Shown here: piece after piece, positions 46,560 through 59,154 of the stretch
How positions within the stretch are numbered: the first letter of the stretch is position 1
Layout of the letters: every line of letters starts with the position of its first letter
Assembly (NCBI GenBank): GCA_964023205.1
Contig: OZ026835.1
Coordinates: 14,342,414-14,406,413 of the forward strand
Direction: 5' to 3'
DNA: 64,000 bases
Source of the DNA: Lutraria lutraria
Taxonomy: Eukaryota; Mollusca; Bivalvia; Venerida; Mactridae
Translations under genes and position numbers: made by a program
Notes under the pieces: model-generated
The model's input: only the letters and a program-made list of their open reading frames with translations
What the model was told of the DNA's origin: nothing
The model's database searches: none

Positions 46560-46800
46560 ACTATCTACCAATATCTACCCCAAACGTGTCGCCGATCAAC
46601 TGAAGAAAGCATTCAGAGGCAAAAAATCTGAGTGCTATCAGAATCTGCTGTCTAACTGTCAGTGCACAGTACGTCTCGTCTCATGTCGAAGTTGGTCACC
46701 AATCCAAGTCTGTAGCATCTGCGTAATTCTTCATCGTCGAGGTCGTCCATCTGTCTGTGTACTCGTCAAAACTGTCTCGGTCTACGAGCATTAGGTACAA
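46560..46800 (-). pseudogene. HARBI1-like (PIF/Harbinger) transposase N-terminal fragment
   Basis: The minus strand reads NARRPRQF, then MDDLDDEELRRCYRLGLVTNF, a frameshift, and LTVRQQILIALRFFASECF with LIGDTFGVDIG. The order (DEELRRRYR helix, then QLLVALRFFATG..F...GD.FG) matches the N-terminal part of HARBI1-type transposases. It ends at a stop or possible splice site; the DDE domain is not in the window. A 1,450 bp element lies ~60 bp upstream of its start. Confidence 0.7.
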
Positions 46801-46858
46801 CAAGGGCAACCTATACGAAGTTGGTTAACGTTTTGGTTAAGTTTTAACCAACATCTTA

Positions 46859-48308
46859 TGCCTGGGTCAAACTTTCACGGAAAGGACCACGGAAGGGCTA
46901 CGGATACATTCTGTGGCTAATTGTACTGGTCTGTAGCTCTCCGTAATCGAACCGTAATCATCATTAGTAGTCCGTATATATCCGTAATGATCCGTTATAA
47001 TTTTTGAACATGCACAAAATTTCGCAACGGATCAAACAACCGTAGTGTCTCCGTGTTAGTCCGTACTGATTCGTTCTGGTCCATAGCTCTCCGTAGGCAC
47101 GTACTTGTCACGGTCTGTTGGTATGGTTCGGCTACGGAATAGCTACGGTTATAATATGGAATGATACGGATTGGCCACGGAGAGCCATGGTTTTACTACC
47201 ATGAACTACGGAAAGGCATGGATTCGCACGATCTTCCACTGTTTACTACAGAGCAATACGTTCAGAACGGATTGGTACATTCCACTACGGTTTGCTATGG
47301 ATAAATTCAGAATAGTATGTGTTTAAACATGCATATAACTAATGTTTTCTTATAAGACCCAACGTATTTGTGTTTTGTTACTATGTTCACAATCATGGAC
47401 CATCAACAAATGGTGTTTGCAATAAATTGGCTACAATAGGATATTGATATTGCACAAAATGCAGAAGCAGTACTCGAGCTTCTTGATGACATACGTAGAG
47501 GTATTGTTATAATTTATAAATATTGTTTGTAATAGCTTAAAGTATGTTTAATGTTACATATTTTGTAAATTATTGAACGAAGCTGAATTAAAACACCGTT
47601 TGTCTTATAATAATTGTGACCTTCTGTTGTGCAAACAACGGTGTAAAAAATTTGGTTAAAGATCAAATAATAATCTTTTTTATTTATAAACTGTGACCAT
47701 CATGATATTTATAAGTGTCATTTACATTAATAATAAATTTCTAATTTAATAATTAATAAAACAAGCATCAGCAACAACAGCTATCGTGTATAGCCTTGTC
47801 AAAATGAGAGGTTGGTTGCGCTTGTCAATCTTCTTTGCTTAAGAACGTGATGATCTTGAATCTTCACCATCGTCAACTGAACTATCAGTGGCAGCTAAGG
47901 CCAGAGTCTCCTCTGACACTGGTGCTGCGGCTTTCCGAGATGTTCGTTTCTTGGGAGGCATTGTCAAAGTGACCAAGCTAGAGATGTGCAAGGAATGCAA
48001 AGTTGTGATGGTCCTTGGCGCTCCATACTACTCTGTAGCGGACCGTTCTTATCCGTACTAACCCGTACCAATACCGTAACGAACTGTTAAGCATCGGTAG
48101 CGCAACCCCCCTGACCCGTGTTGCTCCGTTTCAAACCGTAGCACTTCCGTAGCTCTTCCGGGGCATTTACCTGCATTTGGTAGCAGATCCATACTCACAT
48201 CGTAACGCATCCGTATTGAAACCCTAACGGGCTACGTAATAGACCTTTCCGTAGCGATCAGCCCGTAGCTCTTCCGGGGCCGCTTTCCATGAATGTGTGA
48301 CCCAGGCA
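46859..48308. mobile_element. 1,450-bp TIR element inserted in a palindrome (TTA duplication)
   Basis: Ends TGCCTGGGTCA with ~45 bp imperfect TIRs rich in CTACGG/CCGTA motifs, which continue as clusters for ~400 bp at each end. TTA at 46856-46858 and 48309-48311 is the duplication. The flanks AACCAACATC and GATGTTGGTT make the empty site a palindrome centred on TTA. The interior has two short coding remnants. TTA at a palindrome centre fits PIF/Harbinger. Confidence 0.8.
47839..47961 (-). CDS. Small basic/acidic 40-residue ORF in the 1,450-bp element
   Basis: MPPKKRTSRKAAAPVSEE at the start, DSSVDDGEDSRSSRS at the end. The N-terminus looks like a nuclear or DNA-binding tail and the C-terminus is acidic-Ser-rich. 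It may be the first exon of a transposon accessory protein (Harbinger elements often carry a Myb-like second gene) or decay debris. On the opposite strand at ~47395-47510, MDHQQMVFAINWLQ-stop-DIDIAQNAEAV may be another remnant. Confidence 0.3.
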   Translation of the reverse strand: MPPKKRTSRKAAAPVSEETLALAATDSSVDDGEDSRSSRS

Positions 48309-48311
48309 TTA

Positions 48312-49319
48312 GATGTTGGTTAAAATAACTGTAAATTTAATCAAAACCATGTTTGGTCAAATTTAACCAAAACTTTATACAATTGCTAACCAATAACTTA
48401 ACTAAGAATTTAACCAAAACTATGATTTAACCCAGCGGAAAATTGGTCCATACACAGACAATTAGCGATATCTTGGCAAACAAAACATTATGTGATATAT
48501 TATATGTAGACTTTCAAAATGTAGCAATTAAATGAATGTTTTTAAATTCATAACATTCAACATAATTATCATTGTGTCACTCGGAAGTGTAAAAAGTAGC
48601 AAGTTAATCAATGACGTACATATACCCCGACATTAGATTATGCCATAATAATTAAAGTTCACTGCAGATCTACACGAATGTAACCAAACACAAATAATAC
48701 AATGAGGACATGATTAAGTTTAACTATTAAATGATACATTAATACCTATATGTACTTAAGTTACTTAAGGGTAAAGAAGCAGCACATGTACATATTTTAT
48801 ACCGAAGGTGTTGAACAATTAGTTAGACAAACCATCTTTAACCAACTATAAATTTACTGCTTTAAATTCTTTAAAATAACTAATAACTATTGCTCAATAT
48901 TTTCTTTGTTCAGTAAATTAATATTCAATGATGTCTAGCCTTTAGGATAGTTTTGTATATGTCCAAGTATGTTAAAATTTATATTTTATTGTATCATGAT
49001 TTTACTCACTTGGGTTTCTGTAAATACCGAACCCCTGAACAGTCAGTACACATCCAAAGTGCTAAATAAAGATGAAAATTGTTGACTACATAATTTCAAA
49101 TTCATAATGTAAGTATTCCACGTAGTTGCATATTTAATACTTCTTCGGTAATGAACAATATAACGGTCCTAGATTTAATACAAGTAGTTTCACAATATTA
49201 TACGAACGTGGGTTTATTGATAGCTATGGAATTGATAGATATATATTCTAAAAGATGAAGATGATAGATATGTTATAGCTTTTATAGCTATTTTTTGCTT
49301 ATAAGACTCTTTTATTCTA
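48312..49319. other. Intergenic with TTGGTTAA-type motifs, no gene
   Basis: Next to the palindrome, AACCAAAAC/TTTAACCA motifs recur to ~48430, mirroring GGTTAACGTTTTGGTTAA on the left side (46822), so the disrupted host repeat probably extends to about 48440. The rest is AT-rich and unrecognised. Confidence 0.45.
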
Positions 49320-49607
49320 TTTTTAGCTCACCTGATTCATATTTACAATGAATGTGTATGACCTTATGGTTTTGGACAAGTTAAGTTATGGGTGGAATCG
49401 GACCACAACTTCAAGAGTTATGGACCCTTGGATTAGAAAATTTGCTACGTTTTAGCTTGTTTAACAGTATTATACCTTCCTTGTTGGTTTTGATCTCAAA
49501 ATCTACGTAAAAATGAGTTTTACGAGATGGAAACTATATTACCTGGTCATTGATTATTGGCCTTTGTTTTCAGGTGAGCGATAAAGGGCCAATGTGGCCC
49601 TCTTGTT
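49320..49607 (+). mobile_element. Short pearl/HINE-like element
   Basis: TTTTTAGCTCACCTGATTC at the start; a single core unit (GAGTTATGGACCCTTGGATTA); 3' end CAGGTGAGCGATAAAGG, GGGCCAATGTGGCCC palindrome, CTTGTT. Same subfamily as 58444-59154 with fewer cores. Confidence 0.8.
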
Positions 49608-49734
49608 CTAATTTTGATAAATAACGGAGCAAATCCAATGAACAAATAATTGAACTGGTATGGCCTCATCATCCTTCGTAAAATACACAACATATTCTAC
49701 ACTGGTCAGTTTATTGTACAAGGGTTTGAAGTAA

Positions 49735-50356
49735 TTTTTTTAGCTCAACTGAGAGTGAAGTACAAAAAATGTATTAAATTAGTGTAGTATTTTGTCTGTC
49801 GTCTGTCTGCCCATAATTCTTCAAACGACTTTCCTCTGAAACGACTCAGTCAAATTTGAAGAACCTCCACAGGAATAATCTTTGGGTGGTCCTTTGCAAT
49901 AGTTGCTAAAGGAATGTCATTCCATGCTGTACTCAGGTTTCCATGGCAACCAAAAGGAAACTCTTAAAAAATCTTGTCTTGAACCACATGGTCTAAAGCT
50001 TAGATATTAGCCATGGAGCACCATCTAGAGCCCCTCTAACTAAGTTTTTAAAATAATGGCCTGGGATTAAAATTGGCCCCACCCCAGGGGTTACTTGTTT
50101 CATTAATAGATTTATATAGGGGAAAATATAAAAAGAAAGTTCTTGTCTAAAAGCACAAGATTTAGAGCTTAGATATTTTGCATGTAGCAGCATGTACTGA
50201 GGCCCTCTTACAAAATTGCTGCAAAATGATATCCCAGAGGTCTTATTTTCCAATACTTTTTACTTATTGCAGCACACATTTAAATCAAATTCATAAGTGA
50301 TATTGCCACTACTCATTTCTCAGGTGAGCATTGCAGGGCCACTTGGCTCTCTTGTT
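49735..50356 (+). mobile_element. pearl/HINE-like element (TTTTAGCTCAACTGAG subfamily)
   Basis: Starts T-run TAGCTCAACTGAGAGTG, contains GTCTGTCGTCTGTCTG, GATCTTTGGGTGGTCC-like and two ~165 bp core repeats (CTTAGATATT, AAATTGGCCCCACCCC). Ends CTCAGGTGAGCATTGCAGGGCC, ACTTGGCTCTCTTGTT. The minus-strand 86-residue ORF here is a repeat shadow. Confidence 0.75.
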
Positions 50357-50818
50357 TGTTAATCATTTTGTTTACACAGCAGATTTAAATCTCAGTATAA
50401 TACACTTCAGTGCTTTCCTATCATCCCATTTGTCAACCAGTTTTTGATGCAAAATTCTCATGCTTCTTGAAAAGTGTACACATGTTTGTAAGGAGAACCA
50501 GTTTTCAGTCAGATTGTTAGCGGGCAGGCACATGGTAGGTTGATATTTTACTAATGAAATTAATTTTAGGTCACAGGTATGTGAGCTTTATACAATTAAA
50601 TTATGAATTCTTTCTTCAGATGATTTTGTATTACTATTTTATAGTTTGTTTAATTTTCTTCAATTTCTTTGTTAGGATATTGTTATTGCTGAATGTTGTA
50701 AAAAAACTTACTGACCATGTCTCTTTATGTGAGAAAGTAGCCAGTTGCTTTTAAATTTTCCATGCGTTTCAAGTGACCAAAACAGCCCAATCCTATACCT
50801 ATCCTATTTAGAGTATGG
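50357..50818. other. Unique-looking flank of element B
   Basis: AT-rich; plus-strand ORF 50554-50754 is hydrophobic but unrecognised. ATCCTATACCTATCCTATT precedes element B. Confidence 0.4.
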
Positions 50819-51269
50819 GCTATCTGTACCCTAGGTCCCCCCCCCCCCCCCCTTGCAGAATTTTATGACACATATATCATTGTAAAGCTTAATTTGTCCC
50901 CCATCAAATTTCACTTGTTGGACGAAATGTAGGTGCTGATTAAGCCTACAGTATGCGATTGATTATCTACCCCTGATTTCGAAATACCATGTTTTTATAT
51001 TTTTGTATGCAAGAGATTATGGAGTCCAAAATGACCAAGTTCTCAACCCACATTGCTTAAAAATATTATATTTTATATTGATATACATATTTGAAAAGGA
51101 AAAGATAACTCTGGACTAAATATAGCAAGAATTATGTCCCTTTTAACTGTAAAAAAGAGTAACAACATAGCCTTTATATAGATACAACCAAATATTTTTT
51201 CAGTTATTCATGTATATAGGGCAACAATTAGCAGAAAGCACTGGATATAATTACTTAGATAATATCTGA

Positions 51270-51727
51270 AACAAATGGGCCAAGATTGCCCTAGATCAAT
51301 CACCTGAAAACAAAGACACTTTAATTAATGACCAGGTAATATAGTTTTCATCTCATGTAAGGGCCCTTTGCTCTGCAAGTACCAATTAAATTTCGTCCAT
51401 AATCAATCTCATCAAAGACCTTCAGGTCATACACATTCACTGTAAATATTATTAGGATTGGTGAAAAAATGAAGGCGCTAGAGAGTATAAACAAGCTAAG
51501 TATAACAAAGTTTCTAAGTCAAGTACACATAACTCTTGAAGTCCTGGTCCCATTTCGCCCATAATTGAACTTGGCCGAGACATTGAGTCTGTATACATTG
51601 TGACAAAGTTTGATTACGGTTGGTTAGCTGTGGATGCTAGAGTGTAAAACAAACTAATTGTGGACAGACGCCGGACATTCATCGATCCTAAAAGCTCACC
51701 TGATCAATCAGATGAGCTAACAAAAAA
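51270..51727 (-). mobile_element. Antisense pearl/HINE element within element B
   Basis: In reverse complement: TTAGCTCATCTGATTGATCAGGTGAGC-type 5' hairpin, GTCCGGCGTCTGTCCACAATT, core repeats, then CAGGTGATTGATCTAGGG and a decayed CAATCTTGGCCC end. Shared with element A, so inherited from their common ancestor. Confidence 0.7.
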
Positions 51728-52099
51728 CAATTTCTTAACATATTTATGACTTTTGATTACTTTGAATATACATGTTATATGCAATGCGTCCATGGACTAT
51801 TTCAAATTACTGCGCATATGCTTTGTTATTTGTCGGTTGATTCTAGGCTACGACTGAAAGAACACTATAGCTTGATTTCTTGCCGGAATTAGATTTTTTC
51901 TTTTGCAAAATATTAACAAAAGTAGGGTCAATGATGGACCTCCATACCTCACATTTGAAGTGATTCTCATGGAAATAGTCAATAGTTTAGCAAATTAAAG
52001 AATTTCAAAATTATTCAAATTCTGTCATATAATGACAGTTCTGGTCACATTTCTGGACGCACAGATATTTAGTCGGAGAAAGTCACTCCTGATGCCCCA

Positions 52100-55000
52100 T
52101 GAACCATGATAATATTCACTGTACTAGTTGATGCAGGATAATAAATGACCATCATGACAATATTCACTGTACTAGTTGATGCAGGATAATAAATGACCAT
52201 CATGACAATATTCACTGTACTAGTTGATGCAGGATAATAAATGACCACCATGACAATATTCACTGTACTAGTTGATGCAGGATAATAAATGACCATCATG
52301 ACAATATTCACTGTACTAGTTGGTGCAGGATAATAAATGACCATCATGACAATATTCACTGTACTAGTTGATGCAGGATAATAGATGACCATCATGACAA
52401 TATTCACTGTACTAGTTGATGCAGGATAATAAATGACCATCATGACAATATTCACTGTACTAGTTGATGCAGGATAATAAATGACCATCATGACAATATT
52501 CACTGTACTAGTTGATGCAGGATAATAAATGACCATCATGACAATATTCACTGTACTAGTTGGTGCAGGATAATGAATGACCATCATGACAATATTCACT
52601 GTACTAGTTGATGCAGGATAATAGATGACCATCATGACAATATTCACTGTACTAGTTGATGCAGGATAATAAATGACCATCATGACAATATTCACTGTAC
52701 TAGTTGGTGCAGGATAATAAATGACCATCATGACAATATTCACTGTACTAGTTGATGCAGGATAATAAATGACCATCATGACAATATTCACTGTTTTAGT
52801 TGATGCAGGATAATAAATGACCATCATGACAATATTCACTGTACTAGTTGATGCAGGATAATAAATGACCATCATGACAATATTCACTGTACTAGTTGGT
52901 GCAGGATAATAAATGACCATCATGACAATATTCACTGTACTAGTTGATGCAGGATAATAGATGACCATCATGACAATATTCACTGTACTAGTTGATGCAG
53001 GATAATAAATGACCATCATGACAATATTCACTGTACTAGTTGATGCAGGATAATAAATGACCATCATGACAATATTCACTGTACTAGTTGATGCAGGATA
53101 ATGAATGACCATCTTGACAATATTCACTGTACTAGTTGATGCAGGATAATTAATGACCATCTTGACAATATTCACTGTACTAGTTGATGCAGGATAATAA
53201 ATGACCATCATGACAATATTCACTGTACTAGTTGATGCATGATAATAAATGACCATCATGACAATATTCACTGTACTAGTTGGTGCAGGATAATAAATGA
53301 CCATCATGACAATATTCACTGTGCTAGTTGATGCATGATAATTAATGACCATCATGACAATATTCACTGTACTAGTTGATGCAGGATAATAAATGACCAT
53401 CATGACAATATTCACTGTACTAGTTGGTGCAGGATAATAAATGACCATCATGACAATATTCACTGTACTAGTTGATGCAGGATAATAAATGACCATCATG
53501 ACAATATTCACTGTTTTAGTTGATGCAGGATAATAAATGACCATCATGACAATATTCACTGTACTAGTTGATGCAGGATAATAAATGACCATCATGACAA
53601 TATTCACTGTACTAGTTGGTGCAGGATAATAAATGACCATCATGACAATATTCACTGTACTAGTTGATGCAGGATAATAGATGACCATCATGACAATATT
53701 CACTGTACTAGTTGATGCAGGATAATAAATGACCATCATGACAATATTCACTGTACTAGTTGATGCAGGATAATAAATGACCATCATGACAATATTCACT
53801 GTACTAGTTGATGCAGGATAATGAATGACCATCTTGACAATATTCACTGTACTAGTTGATGCAGGATAATTAATGACCATCTTGACAATATTCACTGTAC
53901 TAGTTGATGCAGGATAATAAATGACCATCATGACAATATTCACTGTACTAGTTGATGCATGATAATAAATGACCATCATGACAATATTCACTGTACTAGT
54001 TGGTGCAGGATAATAAATGACCATCATGACAATATTCACTGTGCTAGTTGATGCATGATAATTAATGACCATCATGACAATATTCACTGTACTAGTTGAT
54101 GCAGGATAATTAATGACCATCTTGACAATATTCACTGTACTAGTTGATGCAGGATAATAAATGACCATCATGACAATATTCACTGTACTAGTTGATGCAT
54201 GATAATAAATGACCATCATGACAATATTCACTGTACTAGTTGGTGCAGGATAATAAATGACCATCATGACAATATTCACTGTGCTAGTTGATGCATGATA
54301 ATTAATGACCATCATGACAATATTCACTGTACTAGTTGATGCAGGATAATAAATGACCATCATGACAATATTCACTGCGCAAGTTGGTGCAGGATAATAA
54401 ATGACCATCATGACAATATTCACTGTTTTAGTTGATGCAGAATAATAAATGACCATCATGACAATATTCACTGTACTAGTTGATGCAGAATAATAAATGA
54501 CCATCATGACAATATTCACTGTACTAGTTGATGCAGGATAATTAATGACCATCATGACAATATTCACTGTACTAGTTGATGCAGAATAATAAATGACCAT
54601 CATGACAATATTCACTGTACTAGTTGGTACAGGATAATAAATGACCATCATGACAATATTCACTGTACTAGTTGATGCAGAATAATAAATGACCATCATG
54701 TCAATATTCACTGTACTAGTTGGTGCAGGATAATAAATGACCATCATGACAATATTCACTGTACTAGTTGATGCAGGATAATAAATGACCATCATGACAA
54801 TATTCACTGTACTAGTTGGTGCAGGATAATAAATGACCATCATGACAATATTCACTGTACTAGTTGATGCAGAATAATAAATGACCATCATGACAATATT
54901 CACTGTACTAGTTGGTGCAGGATAATAAATGACCATCATGACAATATTCACTGTTTTAGTTGATGCAGGATAATAAATGACCATCATGACAATATTCACT

Positions 55001-55925
55001 GTTTTAGTTGATGCAGGATAATAAATGACCATCATGACAATATTCACTGTACTAGTTGGTGCAGGATAATAAATGACCATCATGACAATATTCACTGTAC
55101 TAGTTGATGCAGGATAATAAATGACCATCATGACAATATTCACTGTTTTAGTTGATGCAGGATAATAAATGACCATCATGACAATATTCACTGTACTAGT
55201 TGATGCAGGATAATAAATGACCATCATGACAATATTCACTGTTTTAGTTGATGCAGGATAATAAATGACCATCATGACAATATTCACTGTACTAGTTGGT
55301 GCAGGATAATAAATGACCATCATGACAATATTCACTGTACTAGTTGGTGCAGGATAATAAATGACCATCATGACAATATTCACTGTACTAGTTGATGCAG
55401 AATAATAAATGACCATCATGACAATATTCACTGTACTAGTTGGTGCAGAATAATAAATGACCATCATGACAATATTCACTGTAATAGTTGATGCAGGATA
55501 ATAAATGACCATCATGACAATATTCACTGTACTAGTTGGTGCAGAATAATAAATGACCATCATGACAATATTCACTGTACTAGTTGGTGCAGGATAATAA
55601 ATGACCATCATGACAATATTCACTGTAATAGTTGATGCAGGATAATAAATGACCATCATGACAATATTCACTGTACTAGTTGGTGCAGAATAATAAATGA
55701 CCATCATGACAATATTCACTGTACTAGTTGGTGCAGGATAATAAATGACCATCATGACAATATTCACTGTACTAGTTGGTGCAGAATCATGACAATATTC
55801 ACTGTACTAGTTGGTGCAGGATAATAAATGACCATCATGACAATATTCACTGTACTAGTTGGTGCAGAATCATGACAATATTCACTGTACTAGTTGATGC
55901 AGAATAATAAATGACCGTCATGACA
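52100..55925. repeat. 48-bp minisatellite, about 80 units, with 720-bp higher-order repeat
   Basis: The unit has three boxes: AATAAATGACCATCATGACA, ATATTCACTGTACTAGTTGA and TGCAGGAT. Variants (GGTGCAGG, GATGCAGA, CTGTTTTAGT, ACCATCTTGAC) mark a 15-unit, 720 bp block: ~52681-53400 recurs at 53401-54120. A 5-unit shift recurs near 54121. As 48 is 16 codons and no stop occurs, the minus strand is open for ~1,230 codons of a 16-residue repeat. Confidence 0.95.
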
Positions 55926-56569
55926 ATACTCATAATAAATCTACTAAGGTAATATTCGCTTAATCATACTGATGATCATGAAGGCATTTATCAGTGTGTA
56001 ATTGATGGTCAAACGGTTTTTCACACGTCACAATGGCCAGTTACAAATATCATTAAATTTTGTTTTCTTTCAGTTCTGTCAATTTTCAACATTGTTTCAG
56101 TTTCAAGTAGGTAGTTCACATCACTAACAGTAAAATACAACACATTTACATGTAATTAGATTTAAACCAATATCACTGAGTGATCATTTTATGAAAATCC
56201 CACAATGTCAACATGTATTAATGCTAAACACGAAAATGAGAACTGCATGATTTAAGGTAGAGATGGACAGACAGCAAGGAAACTTGTAGTCTACCTGATG
56301 GTTATGCAGGGATTGGCTTAGAGGGAGACTAGGATGAGATAGTCTCCCTGATATTTGGGACCATTTATTCATGTGTGTATAATGGTCCCAGCTAACATTT
56401 TGCCCATTATGTCTCATTGCGGAAGCCCTAAAAACTGAGTTGGAATTCGGAGTTTTAAAAGTCTTTTCAGCTGTTCAAAGTAAAAGTAGTTGTTTATAAG
56501 CAAGGAAGTGGATAAACATTGCATGTACAATGTACATATTTTTCAAAAGACAGTGGCAAATATCATGAA

Positions 56570-57749
56570 AAAATGGCTCGAACCTTGATAAATAAATCAC
56601 GACCTGTTTCAATTCTTAAATGATAAGAAGAAAGCCTAAATCTTGTCATAGCTATGAGATATTTTTTAATATTTATATTAACTAGATACATGCTGTTGTC
56701 AAAATTTGCGGAAACCCTAAAAGCCCTGGAATAAGAAGACGTTTGTACTCGATTATTCAATTCTTGCATGACGATGTCTTTAATTCTTTGTTTTAACAAT
56801 AATAGAAATTGTTTAGTATTACCTACACCCTGTGAGTACAACGTTTCAGAGAATACTAATTCATTTAATGTATCTTTAACATTATATGCCCAATTAGTGA
56901 TGTACGGTTTCTTTTCAATATCTCTCAACATGTATTATGTGTATATATTTCCTTTCGCTTTTCTTGGTAACTTTTAATCAAAATTTTATATTTTGCATAA
57001 TTCTTAATGAGTAAAAATCCATCCTACCTAATTCTCCGTGTATAAAGTACATACATTTTTGTGTGCTACTTTTTACTCCTAATAAAGATTTACAATACGA
57101 AGTGTGAAGTTTTTCAATTGCTAATCAAACAATTCTAAAGAATGTCTTATTGTTATGTTATGTAATCTATATATACATTTTCTGTTCAGCTAATTTGTTT
57201 TATGCATTTCTACAAAGGACCCTCCAGATGAAAACACTATTCCAAGATACGTAAATTTGTTAACGATTTCCTATTCACAACTTTGGTAGAAAACTTTAAG
57301 GTCTGTTGGCAAATGTCCTCCTCTGAATATATTAATTATCTTTGTTAACAGTAAGTTTCCAACAATCACAGTATACATCCAATATTTTAAGATTACTTTG
57401 TAATTCTTCTGATGAGTTAGCAAATATCATGATGTCATCGGCATACATCAATAAAAAACATTCTTATAAAACCTAAATCAATGCCTTTTGCTCCGTTTAA
57501 AAGTTGGTCATCCAGATCACCAGTAAGGTACATGGAAAATAGCAAAGGCGACAAGCTTTTCCCCAGTCTTACTCCAAGATGACCTTCGAATATTTGGCCG
57601 ATCTCATTATTAAATTTTACTCTGGTTGTAATTTGATAATACATCCATGGACTTAATGAACTTATATAACTTCCCTCTTTATCCTGAATTATAAAGTGTA
57701 TACCATATATTTCGGCAAACCAAATAATCGAAAGCTTTAGAATAATCAA
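56570..57749 (-). pseudogene. Degenerate LINE ORF2 in element B
   Basis: Minus strand from 57749: FHIIQDKEGSYI-like lead, FEGHLGVRLGKSLSPLLFSM (motif B), MYADDIMIFANSSEELQ (motif C, Asp-Asp intact), VNKFTYLGIVFSSGGSF, then IEKKPYITNWAYNVKD, GVGNTKQFLLLLKQRIKDI and MTRFRLSSYHLRIETGR. The Cys-His tail is lost. It is an old insertion shared with A, with several frameshifts. Confidence 0.8.
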
Positions 57750-58443
57750 TAAAAGTGCATTTTTAATAATTACAAGATTTGAATTAATTTAATTACTCCA
57801 TGCAGTACAAGTATGTTGTCAATCGTAGCCATTCTGGCCCTAAAACTTGCTTGTGATTCCACGAGAGTATATGATAGTGCTATTCAGAATGAGACGTTAA
57901 CATGCAATTGTTTGCTTCTGCGCATATCTATGTTGTTGACTATAAGTCTTAATTATAAACAAATGCAATATAAGACTATTGATAAAGAACTTATAACAAT
58001 GTGACAAAATGTAGTAATGCTGTTTAGTTTATCATGATTCTTTCGATATTTCCGCTGTCTCTTGGTGATGTCATGTATATAATATCCCATTTTCAGGGGG
58101 GGGGGGGGGGTATAAAGCAGACACAGGCACAATGGTATTTTGCTTTCAAACACACAATTTTGTGCTTAGGGCATGTTGTTGTATTAAGTTTATGCGAATT
58201 TACTTTGTCATTTGTCATAAAACCATTTATTTATCAAATAATGGTGTTTTATATTTGGGGTTCAATTTACCCCACCCACTTTCTAGCTATAATAAAGCAA
58301 TACCATGTGTGTATTGAACAGTAAACGAATAGATAAACATTCTCCGAACATTTATTAGTCATTTGAAACCTTTTTAAATAAAAATGAAAAAATCTATGAT
58401 ACTCATTTGCCATATCAGGTCATATTTTAACAATTTAAGCCCA

Positions 58444-59154
58444 TTTTTAGCTCACCTGATTCATCAGGTGAGCTTTTAGGATCGGTGAATGTCCGGTGTC
58501 CGGCTTACGTCCACAATTAGTTTGTTTACACTCTAGCAACCGCAGCTCTTTACGAATCTTGATTAAACTTGCTCACAATGTATATGGCCACAATGTCTCG
58601 GCTAAGTTCGATTATGGGCAAAAGCTGATTAGAACTTCTAGAGTTATGGGCCCTTGAATTACAAATTTTGCTATATTTAGCTTGTTTACACTCTAGCGCC
58701 TTCATTTATTCACCAATCCTGATCATATTTTCAGTAAATGTGTATAACCAAAAGATCTTGAACAAGTACGATTATGGGCGGAATCGTACCACATCTCCAA
58801 GAGTTATGGGCCCTTGACTTAGCAAATTTGCTATATTTTAGCTTGTTTACACTCCAGCGCCTTCATTTATTCACTGATCCTAATCATATTTACAATGAAT
58901 ATGTATGACCTTATGGTTTTGGACAAGTATGGTTATGGGTGGAATCGGACCACAACTTCAAGAGTTATGGACCCTTGGATTAGAAAATTTGCCAAGTTTT
59001 AGCTTGTTTAACAGTACTATACCTTCATTGTTGGTTTTGATCTCAAAATCTATGTAAAAATTAGTTTTACGAGATGGAAACTATATTACCTGGTCATTGA
59101 TTATTGTCCTTTGTTCTCAGGTGAGCGATAAAGGGCCAATGTGTCCCTCTTGTT
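58444..59154 (+). mobile_element. pearl/HINE-like element present in B, absent in A
   Basis: TTTTTAGCTCACCTGATTC with CACCTGATTCATCAGGTG hairpin; three ~150 bp core repeats (GAGTTATGGGCCCTTGA, TTTAGCTTGTTTACACTC); end CAGGTGAGCGATAAAGGG, CCAATGTGTCCCTCTTGTT. The empty site in element A is AAGCCCATTTTTTAGATTC (~23604); here the T-run is split into T5 and T3 around the element. Confidence 0.9.

Noticed and set aside
52069..55767. A 1,232-residue repetitive protein gene
   Set aside because: It is the minus-strand reading of a 48 bp minisatellite that has only two units in the sister element A; it has no flanking coding sequence.
52100..55925. CRISPR-like array in the 48-bp repeat
   Set aside because: There are no spacers; units are head-to-tail with point variants.
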